From Corynebacterium sp. (GTDB lineage: Bacteria; Actinomycetota; Actinomycetes; Mycobacteriales; Mycobacteriaceae): a stretch of DNA of 36,971 nucleotides. Both the position numbers and the translations under genes were made by a program. The first letter of the stretch is position 1; the number at the start of each line of letters is the position of its first letter. The DNA is taken from assembly GCF_030532325.1 (NCBI RefSeq), contig NZ_JAUNLS010000021.1, positions 1-36,971 on the forward strand. Reading direction: 5' to 3'. Below the pieces are notes generated by a model. The model was not told where the DNA came from, did not search any database, and was given only the letters and a program-made list of their open reading frames with translations. This document shows, in pieces, positions 1-7,189 of the stretch.

Positions 1-443
1 ACCGAGACGGGCACGGCAAATCTTCCAGCCTCAAACAGCCGCCCAGTTCGGGGCGGTTTCGGGTGCCTTATTGAAGCTGGGAGACCAGCAACCAATCCCG
101 ATAGAGTCCCCAGGGGCGGTCAAGTCCTGGGTAGGGGGCCGCAGACTCCACCGCAAAAAGGGCGGGGGAAGCAAAGAGCAGGAGGAAGCTGCCGTGGCGG
201 CCTGGAGACGCTTAATGGGGCTGTACTGAAAACGGAAAAACTCGATTTAGGCCACGAAGGCACAGCCTGTTAAAGGCCGGCTTGCTAAAGGCCGCTTGTT
301 AAAGGCACGGCTAGGAGGCCGGGCCAAGAAGCCGGCAGGCGCGTCTCGATGAGAGGGGACGTCGCTCGGCGGCGCAAGAGGGCTCGGAATCGCGGGCAAA
401 AGCGCTGGTCAAAAGCTTTCCCGGGCCAACGATCCGGATCGGC
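1..443. other. Stretch with no convincing gene
   Basis: No frame on either strand gives a recognisable protein. Plus frame 1 is open from the window edge to a TAA at 271-273, but the peptide is rich in Gly, Arg and Pro with no known motif, and no start is visible, so I do not call it. Three imperfect copies of a TTAAAGGC/CTAAAGGC-type unit lie at about 269-307. An 8-base inverted repeat, GCCGGCTT at 276-283 and AAGCCGGC at 329-336, could form a stem. I compared both strands by eye with RNase P, tmRNA and SRP RNA signatures and found none. It may hold an unannotated structured RNA or simply the 3' flank of a gene to the left. Confidence 0.4.
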
Positions 444-1460
444 CTATTGGGGTGGCAAGAAACTGTGGGCGTACAAGGGCAGCTGCGAGGCGAACTCCCG
501 GGGTTTTCCGCTGAGCGGATCGATGAACGCGATGTGCACGGCCGTCAGGTGCATGGGCACGCGCATGTCCTCGGCTTCGGCGGGAAGGATGACGGGGTAG
601 ACGGGGTCGCCGAGAATCGGCACGCCTGCGGCCCACATGTGCAGGCGCAGTTGATGCGTCTTGCCGGTCCTGGGCTTGAGGGTGTACTTGGCTAGCTCGC
701 CCACCTTGCCGTGCAGTGCCTCGTAGGCAGCGGTATCGACTGGATCGACGGACGCGACTTCGGTGATGGCGTTGGTGGGGCCCTCGACTAGTCGGCCCTG
801 GATCTCGCCGGGGACCTTTTCAATGCGACTCTTCCAGACTGTGCCGGGGGTTATGGGAATGCCGTCCGGGGTGGCGGCGGAGGGAGCGGAAGCGATGGCC
901 TCGTAGGTCTTGTGCACCTCGCGCTGCGCAAAAAGCGTCTGGTAGGCGCCGCGGATCTCGGGGCGCTTGGTGAAGAGCAGGATACCGGAGGTGAGCCTAT
1001 CTAGGCGGTGGGCCGGTGAAAGCTCGTCGTTGCCCGTGATGCGGCGCATCTGTACCGTAGCGGTTTGCGTAATGTGGCGAGCCCGCGGCATCGTTGCCAT
1101 GAAGGGCGGCTTGTCCACAACGAGCAGGTTCTCATCTTCGTAGAGAATCGGGATGTCGTAGGGTACCGGTGTCTCCGGGGCGGGCATCCGGTAGAAGTAC
1201 ACGTCATGACCAGTAGCCACCAAAGACTCCGGGCGCAGGGGTGTGCCGTCGCGCAAGACAACCTGGCCGGAGGTGAAGCGGTGGAGGAGAGCGGAGGCGC
1301 CGTCAAGCGGGTGACGGTGGCGCTGCGTGGAGATGAGATGCTCCACAAAATCCCAGGCCGTGACCGGCCCTTCCGGCACGCGGGCACGGGTGGGATTGAG
1401 GCCATCGCGAATGGGCAAGGGGGTTGCGCGCTTGCCCCTGTGTACTATTCTTTCTCCCAT
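444..1460 (-). CDS. RluA-family RNA pseudouridine synthase
   Basis: Cytoplasmic enzyme that isomerises specific uridines in rRNA or tRNA to pseudouridine. The 338-residue product has the catalytic motif HRLDRLTSG at residues 151-159, with Asp154 as the expected catalytic residue, preceded by the strand YEDENLLVVDKP typical of the RluA/RluC/RluD family. The C-terminal KPRTGKTHQLRLHM segment is the second family signature. The N-terminal ~90 residues may hold an S4-like region but I cannot be sure. I chose ATG at 1460 over the in-frame ATG at 1511: the family alignment begins around here, a purine-rich GAGAG lies upstream, and the longer form would run through the neighbouring small gene. The target nucleotide cannot be told from sequence. 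Confidence 0.88.
   Translation of the reverse strand: MGERIVHRGKRATPLPIRDGLNPTRARVPEGPVTAWDFVEHLISTQRHRHPLDGASALLHRFTSGQVVLRDGTPLRPESLVATGHDVYFYRMPAPETPVPYDIPILYEDENLLVVDKPPFMATMPRARHITQTATVQMRRITGNDELSPAHRLDRLTSGILLFTKRPEIRGAYQTLFAQREVHKTYEAIASAPSAATPDGIPITPGTVWKSRIEKVPGEIQGRLVEGPTNAITEVASVDPVDTAAYEALHGKVGELAKYTLKPRTGKTHQLRLHMWAAGVPILGDPVYPVILPAEAEDMRVPMHLTAVHIAFIDPLSGKPREFASQLPLYAHSFLPPQ
1424..1451 (+). promoter_or_regulatory. Predicted leaderless promoter of the 47-aa gene
   Basis: TTGCGC at 1424-1429 and TATTCT at 1446-1451 are separated by 16 bp. The ATG at 1459 follows the -10 box after 7 nt, so transcription would start at or next to the start codon. No Shine-Dalgarno sequence is present. 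Confidence 0.45.
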
Positions 1461-1602
1461 GGATTTTGACTCTCTTCTTGCACCCGCAATGGAATTTTCC
1501 TCCCAGGGCATCGGCGCCTTCCTGCGCGACGCCCTCGAGATCTTCTACAACATCATGTTCCCAGCTAACGCTGAGGCCGCCAAACCGTCGCCAGCTGCGT
1601 AA
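1459..1602 (+). CDS. Small conserved-looking protein, 47 aa, unknown function
   Basis: The reading frame encodes 47 residues starting MDFDSLLAPAMEFSSQGIG and ending in a short Pro/Ala tail. The middle (about residues 20-36, FLRDALEIFYNIMFPAN) could form an amphipathic or membrane-associating helix; there is no signal peptide. No domain is recognised. I favour it as real because a TANNNT box sits exactly 7 nt before the ATG, the pattern seen at many other genes here, and the frame ends just before the uspA promoter region. Its ATG overlaps the ATG of the divergent pseudouridine synthase inside CCATGG. The small acidic hydrophobic product recalls corynebacterial small envelope peptides, but this is only a resemblance. 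Confidence 0.55.
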   Translation: MDFDSLLAPAMEFSSQGIGAFLRDALEIFYNIMFPANAEAAKPSPAA

Positions 1603-1645
1603 ATAAGTACTACACTGAGGGTATAACCACCTGAAAGGAGAGGTC

Positions 1646-2542
1646 ATGGCCAAAGAAGACATTGTCGTTGTTGCCGTTGATGGCTCGGAGGCATCAAAGA
1701 ACGCCGTTCGTTGGGCAGCTAACACCGCACTGAAGCGTGGCATCCCGCTGCGCATCGCGTCCAGCTACACCATGCCGCAATTCCTCTACGCTGAGGGCAT
1801 GGTCCCGCCGAAGGAGCTCTTTGAGGAGCTGCAGGCAGAGACCCTCGAGAAGATCGAGGAGGCCCGCACCATCGCGCACGAGGTGGCTCCAGAGCTGAAG
1901 ATTGGCCACACGGTGGCTGAAGGCTCGCCGATTGACATGCTTCTGGAGATGTCCAAGGACGTCACCATGATCGTCATGGGCTCTCGCGGCATGGGTGGGC
2001 TCTCCGGCATGGTCATGGGCTCTGTCTCCGCATCCGTGGTCTCCCACGCATCGTGCCCGGTCGTGGTGGTTCGTGAGGACAACAACGTCACTGAGGCGAC
2101 CAAGTACGGCCCCATCGTTGTCGGCGTGGACGGCTCCGAGGTTTCCCAGAAGGCCACTGCTTATGCCTTCAAGGAGGCGGATGCCCGCGGTTGTGAACTC
2201 ATCGCCATTCATACCTGGATGGACATGCAGGTTCAGTCCTCGCTGGCTGGCCTCTCCGCAGCGCAGGCAGAGTGGGCAGACGTGGAGAAGGAGCAGGCCG
2301 AGCTGCTCACCGAGCGCCTGGCCGAGCACCAGAAGGAGTACCCGAACGTCCCGGTGAAAAAGATCATCGCCCGCGACCGCCCGGTGCGCGCGCTGACGGA
2401 CGCCGCCGAGGGCGCCCAGCTGCTGGTCGTTGGCTCTCACGGCCGCGGCGGCTTTAAGGGCATGCTGCTGGGCTCCACCTCCCGCGCGCTGCTGCAGGCC
2501 GCGCCGTGCCCGATGATGGTTGTGCGCCCGGAGTCCGAGTAG
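1646..2542 (+). CDS. uspA: Universal stress protein, tandem USP domains
   Basis: The 298-residue cytoplasmic protein contains two UspA domains, about residues 4-144 and 155-296. Each opens with a VVVxVDGSE strand-loop and ends with the ATP-binding G-2x-G-9x-G(S/T) motif: GSRGMGG...GSVS in the first and GSHGRGG...GSTS in the second. Both Walker-like glycine motifs are intact, so ATP binding is expected in both halves. Two-domain USPs of this length are common in actinobacteria and act in stress and stationary-phase responses; the molecular role is not set by sequence. An AAAGGAGAG ribosome binding site precedes the ATG, and TACACT at 1611-1616 is a possible -10 box. A corynebacterial uspA sits in the same neighbourhood in C. 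glutamicum (from memory, cg3255). Confidence 0.92.
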   Translation: MAKEDIVVVAVDGSEASKNAVRWAANTALKRGIPLRIASSYTMPQFLYAEGMVPPKELFEELQAETLEKIEEARTIAHEVAPELKIGHTVAEGSPIDMLLEMSKDVTMIVMGSRGMGGLSGMVMGSVSASVVSHASCPVVVVREDNNVTEATKYGPIVVGVDGSEVSQKATAYAFKEADARGCELIAIHTWMDMQVQSSLAGLSAAQAEWADVEKEQAELLTERLAEHQKEYPNVPVKKIIARDRPVRALTDAAEGAQLLVVGSHGRGGFKGMLLGSTSRALLQAAPCPMMVVRPESE

Positions 2543-2627
2543 AGCGCACCATAGATCTTCCGGCGCTGCTCTAGTACGGTGTGGTTTTATAAGCACCTAC
2601 TGATAAATAGTGAAGGAGAGATAGTCA

Positions 2628-2888
2628 ATGGGTCTTGGACTTGGATTCTTCGGCTCGATTGTTGTTGGCATCATCGCGGGCTGGCTCGCTGAGAAGATCA
2701 TGCACCGCGATCATGGTCTGATGACCAACCTGATCGTCGGCGTCATCGGCGGCTTGGTGGGCGGCGGCTTGCTGTCGCTGTTTGATAAGAACGTGGAGGG
2801 CCACTGGTTCCTCATGATCGTCACGGCCACCGCGGGCGCCTGCCTCTTCCTGTGGCTCTTGGGAGTGATCAAGGGCGGCAAGAAATAG
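2628..2888 (+). CDS. GlsB/YeaQ/YmgE-family stress membrane protein
   Basis: A small 86-residue membrane protein of the family formerly called transglycosylase-associated proteins. It has three hydrophobic segments at about residues 3-20, 31-48 and 57-77, the glycine-rich VGVIGGLVGGGLL stretch typical of the family and a basic C-terminus. The length matches the usual 80-90 residues. A strong GAAGGAGAG site precedes the ATG. It lies 85 bp downstream of the universal stress gene on the same strand, fitting a general stress-response theme, but has room for its own promoter. The biochemical function is not established in this family. Confidence 0.85.
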   Translation: MGLGLGFFGSIVVGIIAGWLAEKIMHRDHGLMTNLIVGVIGGLVGGGLLSLFDKNVEGHWFLMIVTATAGACLFLWLLGVIKGGKK

Positions 2889-2891
2889 GAA

Positions 2892-2935
2892 TTAGCGAAC
2901 ATACCGGTTTGTCTATATTGTGTAGATGAACCGGT
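2892..2935 (+). promoter_or_regulatory. Promoter with palindromic operator for the TetR gene
   Basis: TTAGCG (2892-2897) and TATATT (2914-2919) are spaced 16 bp and form a good promoter. Over the -10 box lies a 33-bp inverted repeat. The left arm ACCGGTTTGTCTA (2903-2915) and right arm TAGATGAACCGGT (2923-2935) match at 11 of 13 positions around a 7-bp spacer. Position and shape fit autorepression by the TetR-family protein encoded immediately downstream. Confidence 0.7.
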
Positions 2936-2968
2936 TTTCGTTATTTCTGAAGAGGATGAGGAGTGCTT

Positions 2969-3577
2969 ATGGCCGAGAAGAAGTCGCGCCGCAACCGCCC
3001 TAGCCCGCGCAGCCGCCTCTTGGAGTCGGCCACCAACCTTTTCACCACCGAGGGCATCCGCGTCATCGGCATCGACCGCATCCTGCGCGAGGCCGACGTG
3101 GCCAAGGCCTCCCTCTACTCCCTCTTCGGCTCGAAGGACGCGCTGGTCATCGCCTACGTCGAGGCCCTCGACGAGGCCTTCCGTGCGGACTGGAACGAGC
3201 GCACCAAGGAGATGACGGATCCGGAAAAGAAGGTGCTGGCCTTCTTTGACAAGGCCATTGAGGAGCAGCCCGGCATGGAGTTCCGCGGCTCCCACTTCTC
3301 CAACGCAGCCGGCGAGTATCCGCGCCCCGAGACCGACTCCGAGCGCGGCATCGTGGCCGCCTGTCTGGAGCACCGCACGTGGATGCACTCCACCATGACC
3401 GCGCTGCTCACCGCCAAGAACGGCTACCCCTCTCAGACCCAGGCCAGCCAGCTGCTCATTCTTCTCGACGGCGGCCTGGCCGGCGCTCGCCTCACCCGCG
3501 AGGTGGCACCCCTGTACACCGCGAAGGACATGGCGGTTAAGCTTCTCTCGGCTCCTCCGGCGGATTACTCGATTTAA
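2969..3577 (+). CDS. TetR/AcrR-family transcriptional regulator
   Basis: The 202-residue protein has the N-terminal TetR DNA-binding domain at about residues 12-60. The sequence LLESATNLFTTEGIRVIGI leads into the recognition helix region AKASLYSLFGSKDALV, where the LYxxFGSKD signature is clear. The remaining ~140 residues form the ligand-binding and dimerisation half, with no identifiable ligand. Start at ATG 2969: AGGAG lies 6 nt upstream, whereas the in-frame GTG at 2963 would place the site too close. A 33-bp palindrome over the promoter suggests autoregulation. The 3' end overlaps the convergent YidC-like gene by 41 bp. The regulated targets may be only this gene or could include others carrying the same palindrome. 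Confidence 0.88.
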   Translation: MAEKKSRRNRPSPRSRLLESATNLFTTEGIRVIGIDRILREADVAKASLYSLFGSKDALVIAYVEALDEAFRADWNERTKEMTDPEKKVLAFFDKAIEEQPGMEFRGSHFSNAAGEYPRPETDSERGIVAACLEHRTWMHSTMTALLTAKNGYPSQTQASQLLILLDGGLAGARLTREVAPLYTAKDMAVKLLSAPPADYSI

Positions 3578-4472
3578 GTGCCTGACGCGCCTGTGCGATG
3601 ACGCGGGCGTTCTCTTTGCGCTCTTCCTTCGAGCGCTTCGGGGCCTTCTCCTTGGCGCGCCAGCGGCGGATGCTCTCGCGGCGCTGCTCGTGCACGGCCT
3701 CCGGCAGGGGGTAGCGCTTGCGCAGGATGGCCTCGTAGACCAGCGTCTGCACCAGGGTGAACAGGTAGGTGCAGCCCCAGTAGAAGATGATCGTCACCGG
3801 GATGGGCCCGTGCCAGGCCACATTCCACAGCATCCAGGGCACCAGGACGATGGTGATGATCATGAACCAGAAGAGGCGGCGCGGAATCTTCTGATCGAAC
3901 TGCGTGGTGAGGAAGCCGCGGTAGAGCGTGATCAGCGTGTTGAGGAACGTGAAGGTGATGGCCGCGACGAGCATCGGTAGCACCAGGCCGTGGTGGTCGC
4001 GGGCGAAGTCCGTGAGGGGCACGCCGAAGACGGTGGAGGTGCGGAAGGAGGAGACGTCGTCAAGCGTGAGCATGCCCACCGGCTCGTTGGCGGTGCCGGA
4101 CACACGCAGCACCACCCGGTATAGGCCCAGGAAGACGGGCAGGATGATGAAGATGGGCAGGCAGCCGATGGCCGGGTTGTGGGCGAAGCGCTCCTTGAGC
4201 TCCTGCTGATCCTTGAGGGCCTCGACGGCCTCGTCGACCTCCGTGGCGTTGCGCAGGCGCTCGGTGATCGCGGCTTGCTCCGGGCGCATGAGCGCGCCGA
4301 TGCGGCCCTGCTTGATGGATTGCCAGTTGAGCGGAGCGATCAGCCCGCGCACGGTGAGCACCAGCAGGACGATGGTGGCGATCCACGCGTGGGAGCCGTT
4401 GAGGAAGAGCGAGCACACCAGATGCCAGAATTTCATGATTCCGGAAACCGGGTACATGAAGATTTCGAGCAT
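3537..4472 (-). CDS. YidC/Oxa1-family membrane protein insertase (paralogue)
   Basis: Membrane insertase family protein of 311 residues. The Oxa1 core is visible: a first transmembrane segment near the N-terminus, then a helical hairpin (EQAAITERLRNATEVDEAVEALKDQQELKERF region) and the signature NPAIGCLPIFIILPVFLGLY at about residues 99-118. Three further membrane segments follow, then a highly basic tail (residues ~255-305) expected to contact ribosomes. Actinobacteria usually encode a main YidC next to rpmH/rnpA; this copy lies beside a sortase, so it is probably a second paralogue that may help insert envelope proteins. A GAGGAG site precedes the ATG at 4472. The last 41 bp overlap the 3' end of the convergent TetR gene. 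Confidence 0.9.
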   Translation of the reverse strand: MLEIFMYPVSGIMKFWHLVCSLFLNGSHAWIATIVLLVLTVRGLIAPLNWQSIKQGRIGALMRPEQAAITERLRNATEVDEAVEALKDQQELKERFAHNPAIGCLPIFIILPVFLGLYRVVLRVSGTANEPVGMLTLDDVSSFRTSTVFGVPLTDFARDHHGLVLPMLVAAITFTFLNTLITLYRGFLTTQFDQKIPRRLFWFMIITIVLVPWMLWNVAWHGPIPVTIIFYWGCTYLFTLVQTLVYEAILRKRYPLPEAVHEQRRESIRRWRAKEKAPKRSKEERKENARVIAQARQALKSSNPPEEPREA

Positions 4473-4533
4473 AATGAACTCCTCGCTCTCGCACGATAGG
4501 GCACTTACACACTACAAGGGTTAAGGTTGGTGC

Positions 4534-5256
4534 ATGAAAAAAGCCCGGGTGAGCACGGTGATAGGTGAGCTACTGCTCACGCTGGGAGTGCTGCTGCTCT
4601 TGTTTGCCTTCTACGAGGCCTATTGGACCAATCTGGAATCCGGCAAACTGCAGGAGGAAGCCAGCGATAACCTGGAGCAACAGTGGCGTAACCCGCGCGG
4701 CACGCTCACCCCGCAGCTGGGTGAGGCCTTCGCGCGGATGTACATTCCGGTCTTCGGCGCGGATTACAACTTCGCCATCCTGGAGGGCACGGACGACGCC
4801 GACCTCCTGCGCGGCCCCGGCCGCTACGTGGAGTCCCAGCTGCCGGGGGAGACGGGCAACTTCGCGGTGGCCGGCCACCGCGTGGGCAAGGGCGCGCCCT
4901 TCAATGACCTGGCCAACCTGCGCACCTGCGACGCCATCGTGGTGGAGACCCAGACGGAGTGGATCACCTACCGCGTGCTGCCTGTCGACGCCTCCCCGGC
5001 CCCCTGCCTCAGCGAGGAGCAGCGCGCCAAGCCCGAGTACGCCGCCCTGCCCGGGCGGGAGATCACCACTCCTGGCGACATCGGGGTGATTGCCCCGGTG
5101 CCGGGCTCGGAGGCCGCCCCGAGCGAGGCGCTGCTCACCCTGACCACCTGCCACCCGCAGTTTTCCAACGCCGAGCGCATGATAGTCCACGCCATGGCGG
5201 TGGAGAAGGAACCGAAGATAGCCGGGCAGCGCCCCGCCGTCCTGGAGGAGAGGTAA
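4534..5256 (+). CDS. srtF: Class E sortase (housekeeping, SrtF-like)
   Basis: Membrane-anchored cysteine transpeptidase that attaches surface proteins to the cell wall. The 240-residue product starts with a short basic N-terminus and one transmembrane helix (about residues 10-28). The catalytic residues are all present: His115 in AGHR, Cys206 in TLTTCHP and Arg215 in NAERMIV. The TCHP arrangement and GNFAVAGHRVGKGAPF block are typical of class E sortases. TAAGGT (4522-4527) lies 6 nt before the ATG with no Shine-Dalgarno, so the mRNA is probably leaderless. The stop codon is directly followed by the ATG of a 50-residue membrane protein. No pilin genes are nearby, supporting a housekeeping role. 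From memory, C. diphtheriae srtF also lies close to hrrSA. Confidence 0.88.
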   Translation: MKKARVSTVIGELLLTLGVLLLLFAFYEAYWTNLESGKLQEEASDNLEQQWRNPRGTLTPQLGEAFARMYIPVFGADYNFAILEGTDDADLLRGPGRYVESQLPGETGNFAVAGHRVGKGAPFNDLANLRTCDAIVVETQTEWITYRVLPVDASPAPCLSEEQRAKPEYAALPGREITTPGDIGVIAPVPGSEAAPSEALLTLTTCHPQFSNAERMIVHAMAVEKEPKIAGQRPAVLEER

Positions 5257-5409
5257 ATGTACAAGGCACTGTGGAATCTGCTGCCCGGGCCCACCCCGGT
5301 CAAGGCGCTGCTGGCGCTGGCGCTGCTGGTGGCGGTGTTCTTCCTGCTCATGGAGGTGGTCTTCCCCTGGGTCTCGGCGCTCATGCCCTACAACGACGTC
5401 GCGGTCTAG
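5257..5409 (+). CDS. Small membrane protein downstream of sortase, 50 aa
   Basis: This short gene encodes a 50-residue protein beginning MYKALWNLLPGPTPVKAL. One transmembrane helix spans about residues 16-40, and the C-terminus (VFPWVSALMPYNDVAV) should lie outside the cell. The ATG is immediately next to the sortase TAA (5254-5256) and GGAGGAGAGG lies just upstream inside the sortase gene, so the two are almost certainly co-translated. I recall similar short MY-ALW-LPGP proteins next to class E sortases in other actinobacteria, which suggests a partner or stabiliser of the sortase, but no function is known to me. Confidence 0.75.
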   Translation: MYKALWNLLPGPTPVKALLALALLVAVFFLLMEVVFPWVSALMPYNDVAV

Positions 5410-5417
5410 GCCGGGGA

Positions 5418-5948
5418 TTAAAGCCCCAGATTGCGGATGACCTCCTGGGCAATGAGCTCCGTCTTCAGCGTTTGCAGCTGGTTGGACCATACGAGCACCG
5501 CGGTGGTGTCCTTCTGCACGGCGTAGACGGCGTGCTCGTTGACGATGCCGCGCCCGCCGGACCAGCCCTCAAACTCGGCGAGCTCGGTCTCGCTGACGGG
5601 CGCGGTGGCGTCGACCAGCGCGCGGGCGGCCTCGACGCTGTCTTGCTTCTCAACGATGATCGTGGCCTGCGGATCCTCCGGGTAGGACCAGAAGATGCAG
5701 GCCGGGGTGTCAAAGCTGGGGTCCACGCCCACGCGGGTGACCTTTTGCCCGTTGGTCTGCGCCAGCCAGGCGGTATCCAGATAGGGGCAGTCGCGCCACT
5801 CGGTGGCTTCCGCCTGTGGGGCGGCGGTGGGCAGGGGGCTCAGCGTGGATTCGGGGGCGGGTGATTCCTCGGCCGGCTCGGTGTGCTGCGCGCAGGCGCT
5901 GAGGGCGAGGGTGAGCGCCGCGAGGCAGGGCAGTAGGCTTTTGCGCAT
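5418..5948 (-). CDS. DUF2020 lipoprotein
   Basis: A 176-residue predicted lipoprotein. The start at 5948 gives [19 protein letters not shown], a signal peptide with lipobox LSAC and Cys19 as the lipidated residue. A Pro/Glu/Ser-rich linker follows, then a globular domain from about residue 45 with CPYLDTAWLAQTNGQKVTRV and PACIFWSYPEDPQATI, which I recognise as the DUF2020 family found in corynebacteria and relatives; two cysteines there could form a disulfide. The longer in-frame start at 6080 is rejected because it runs through the neighbouring kinase gene and buries the signal peptide. TATGGT at 5961-5956 lies 7 nt before the ATG. Function unknown; it shares the intergenic point with the HrrS-like kinase and could be an extracytoplasmic partner, which is inference. 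Confidence 0.75.
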   Translation of the reverse strand: MRKSLLPCLAALTLALSACAQHTEPAEESPAPESTLSPLPTAAPQAEATEWRDCPYLDTAWLAQTNGQKVTRVGVDPSFDTPACIFWSYPEDPQATIIVEKQDSVEAARALVDATAPVSETELAEFEGWSGGRGIVNEHAVYAVQKDTTAVLVWSNQLQTLKTELIAQEVIRNLGL

Positions 5949-5961
5949 GACGTCCACCATA
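5934..5961. promoter_or_regulatory. Face-to-face leaderless promoters with overlapping start codons
   Basis: On the plus strand TAGGCT (5934-5939) precedes ATG 5947 by 7 nt. On the minus strand TATGGT (5961-5956) precedes ATG 5948 by 7 nt. The two start codons overlap in CATG (5946-5949), so each -10 box lies inside the other gene's coding sequence. Confidence 0.5.
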
Positions 5962-7140
5962 GACCAGCGCTCCCGCGATACTGACGCCTTCCGCAACGGA
6001 ATCCACGTGCTCACGGCGACGCTCCTCGTGGTCTCCATCCTGAGCTCGGTGCAGCTGCCGCTGTCCCAGGCGGTGCTCAACCTCGTGCTGCTGGTGGCCT
6101 TCGCCGCGGTCTACTTCGGCGGATCCGTCTACCTGGAGACCATGCCCAAGACCGCCCGCTCCGTCTGGCTCGGCATGCTCACCATCCTGTGGCTGGCGGA
6201 TATGGCCGTGGCCCCGGTAGCGGTGTACCTGGTCTTCGCGCTCTTCTTCCTCTACCCCTACGTGCTCGACGTGGTGGCCGGAGTGCTGTGCGTCATGGCG
6301 ACGATGCTCATCTCCATCCTCGTGCAGATCCCCAGCGGGCTGACCTTCGGCGGCGTCATGGGCCCGGCGGTCTCGGCGCTGGTGACCATCGCAATCACCT
6401 ACGCCTTCCGGGCGCTGGCGCGGATGAACCAGAAGCTCACGGCGATGAACACCGAGCTGATGGATACCCGCTCCCAGCTGGCGGCCTCGGAGCGTGACGC
6501 CGGAATGATCGCCGAGCGCCAGCGCATCGCCCACGAGATCCATGACACCCTGGCCCAGGGGCTCTCCTCCATCCAAATGCTGCTGCACGCCGCGGACCGG
6601 GATCTCGCGGGCGAGGACATCCCGCGCGCCCAGGAGCGCATCGAGCTGGCGCGGCGCACCGCGGCGGATAACCTGCACGAGGCCCGCGCCATGATCGCCG
6701 CTCTGCAGCCCCCGGCGCTGGCGGAGACCTCCCTGGAAGCCGCCCTGGGCAGGATGGCGGAGAATTACACGGCCACCAGCGGCGTGGCTGTCGAGGTCGA
6801 CGCCGAGGGCGATGTCTTCCAGCTGCCCATGAAGGTGGAGGCCGCGCTTCTGCGGATTGCGCAGGGGGCGGTGGGGAACGTCGTCAAGCATGCCCAGGCC
6901 AGCCGTGCCCGGGTGACGGTGACCTACGCGCCGGACGAGGTGCGCGTGGACGTGGTGGATAACGGCCAGGGCTTCGACGTCGAGGCGGTGGAGGCCCGGC
7001 CCGCTGGACTCGGCCACATCGGGTTGGCCGCTATGCGACGCCGCGCCGAGGAGCTCGGCGGCGAGGTGGTCATCGAATCCACCCCGGGAACGGGCACCGC
7101 CGTCTCTGTTAGTGTGCCCTTGGCCGAGCATGTAGATTAA
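5947..7140 (+). CDS. hrrS: Sensor histidine kinase, HisKA_3 type (HrrS-like)
   Basis: A 397-residue membrane histidine kinase. About five to six hydrophobic segments fill residues 18-155 with almost no periplasmic loop, so the signal is probably sensed in the membrane. A linker helix follows, then the HisKA_3 box ERQRIAHEIHDTLAQGLS (about 190-207) with His199 as likely phosphorylation site, and an HATPase domain with NVVKHA, DNGQGFD and the GLGHIGLAAM lid region. The response regulator gene follows 49 bp downstream. The start at ATG 5947 is supported by TAGGCT 7 nt upstream; the 5803 alternative overlaps the lipoprotein gene. The architecture and the neighbourhood (near sodA and a class E sortase) fit HrrS, the heme-responsive kinase of corynebacteria; the paralogue ChrS is the main alternative. 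Confidence 0.8.
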   Translation: MTSTIDQRSRDTDAFRNGIHVLTATLLVVSILSSVQLPLSQAVLNLVLLVAFAAVYFGGSVYLETMPKTARSVWLGMLTILWLADMAVAPVAVYLVFALFFLYPYVLDVVAGVLCVMATMLISILVQIPSGLTFGGVMGPAVSALVTIAITYAFRALARMNQKLTAMNTELMDTRSQLAASERDAGMIAERQRIAHEIHDTLAQGLSSIQMLLHAADRDLAGEDIPRAQERIELARRTAADNLHEARAMIAALQPPALAETSLEAALGRMAENYTATSGVAVEVDAEGDVFQLPMKVEAALLRIAQGAVGNVVKHAQASRARVTVTYAPDEVRVDVVDNGQGFDVEAVEARPAGLGHIGLAAMRRRAEELGGEVVIESTPGTGTAVSVSVPLAEHVD

Positions 7141-7189
7141 GAGACAGTGTTTTCTGCGCGAAAGGCGCGCTATTGAGGAGGAAGCGGTC

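Noticed and set aside
1-443. RNase P RNA, tmRNA or SRP RNA
   Set aside because: None of the conserved core sequences of these RNAs was found by eye on either strand.
349-600. Plus-strand ORF of 83 codons
   Set aside because: Runs antisense into the pseudouridine synthase and has a random Arg/Gly composition without a known motif.
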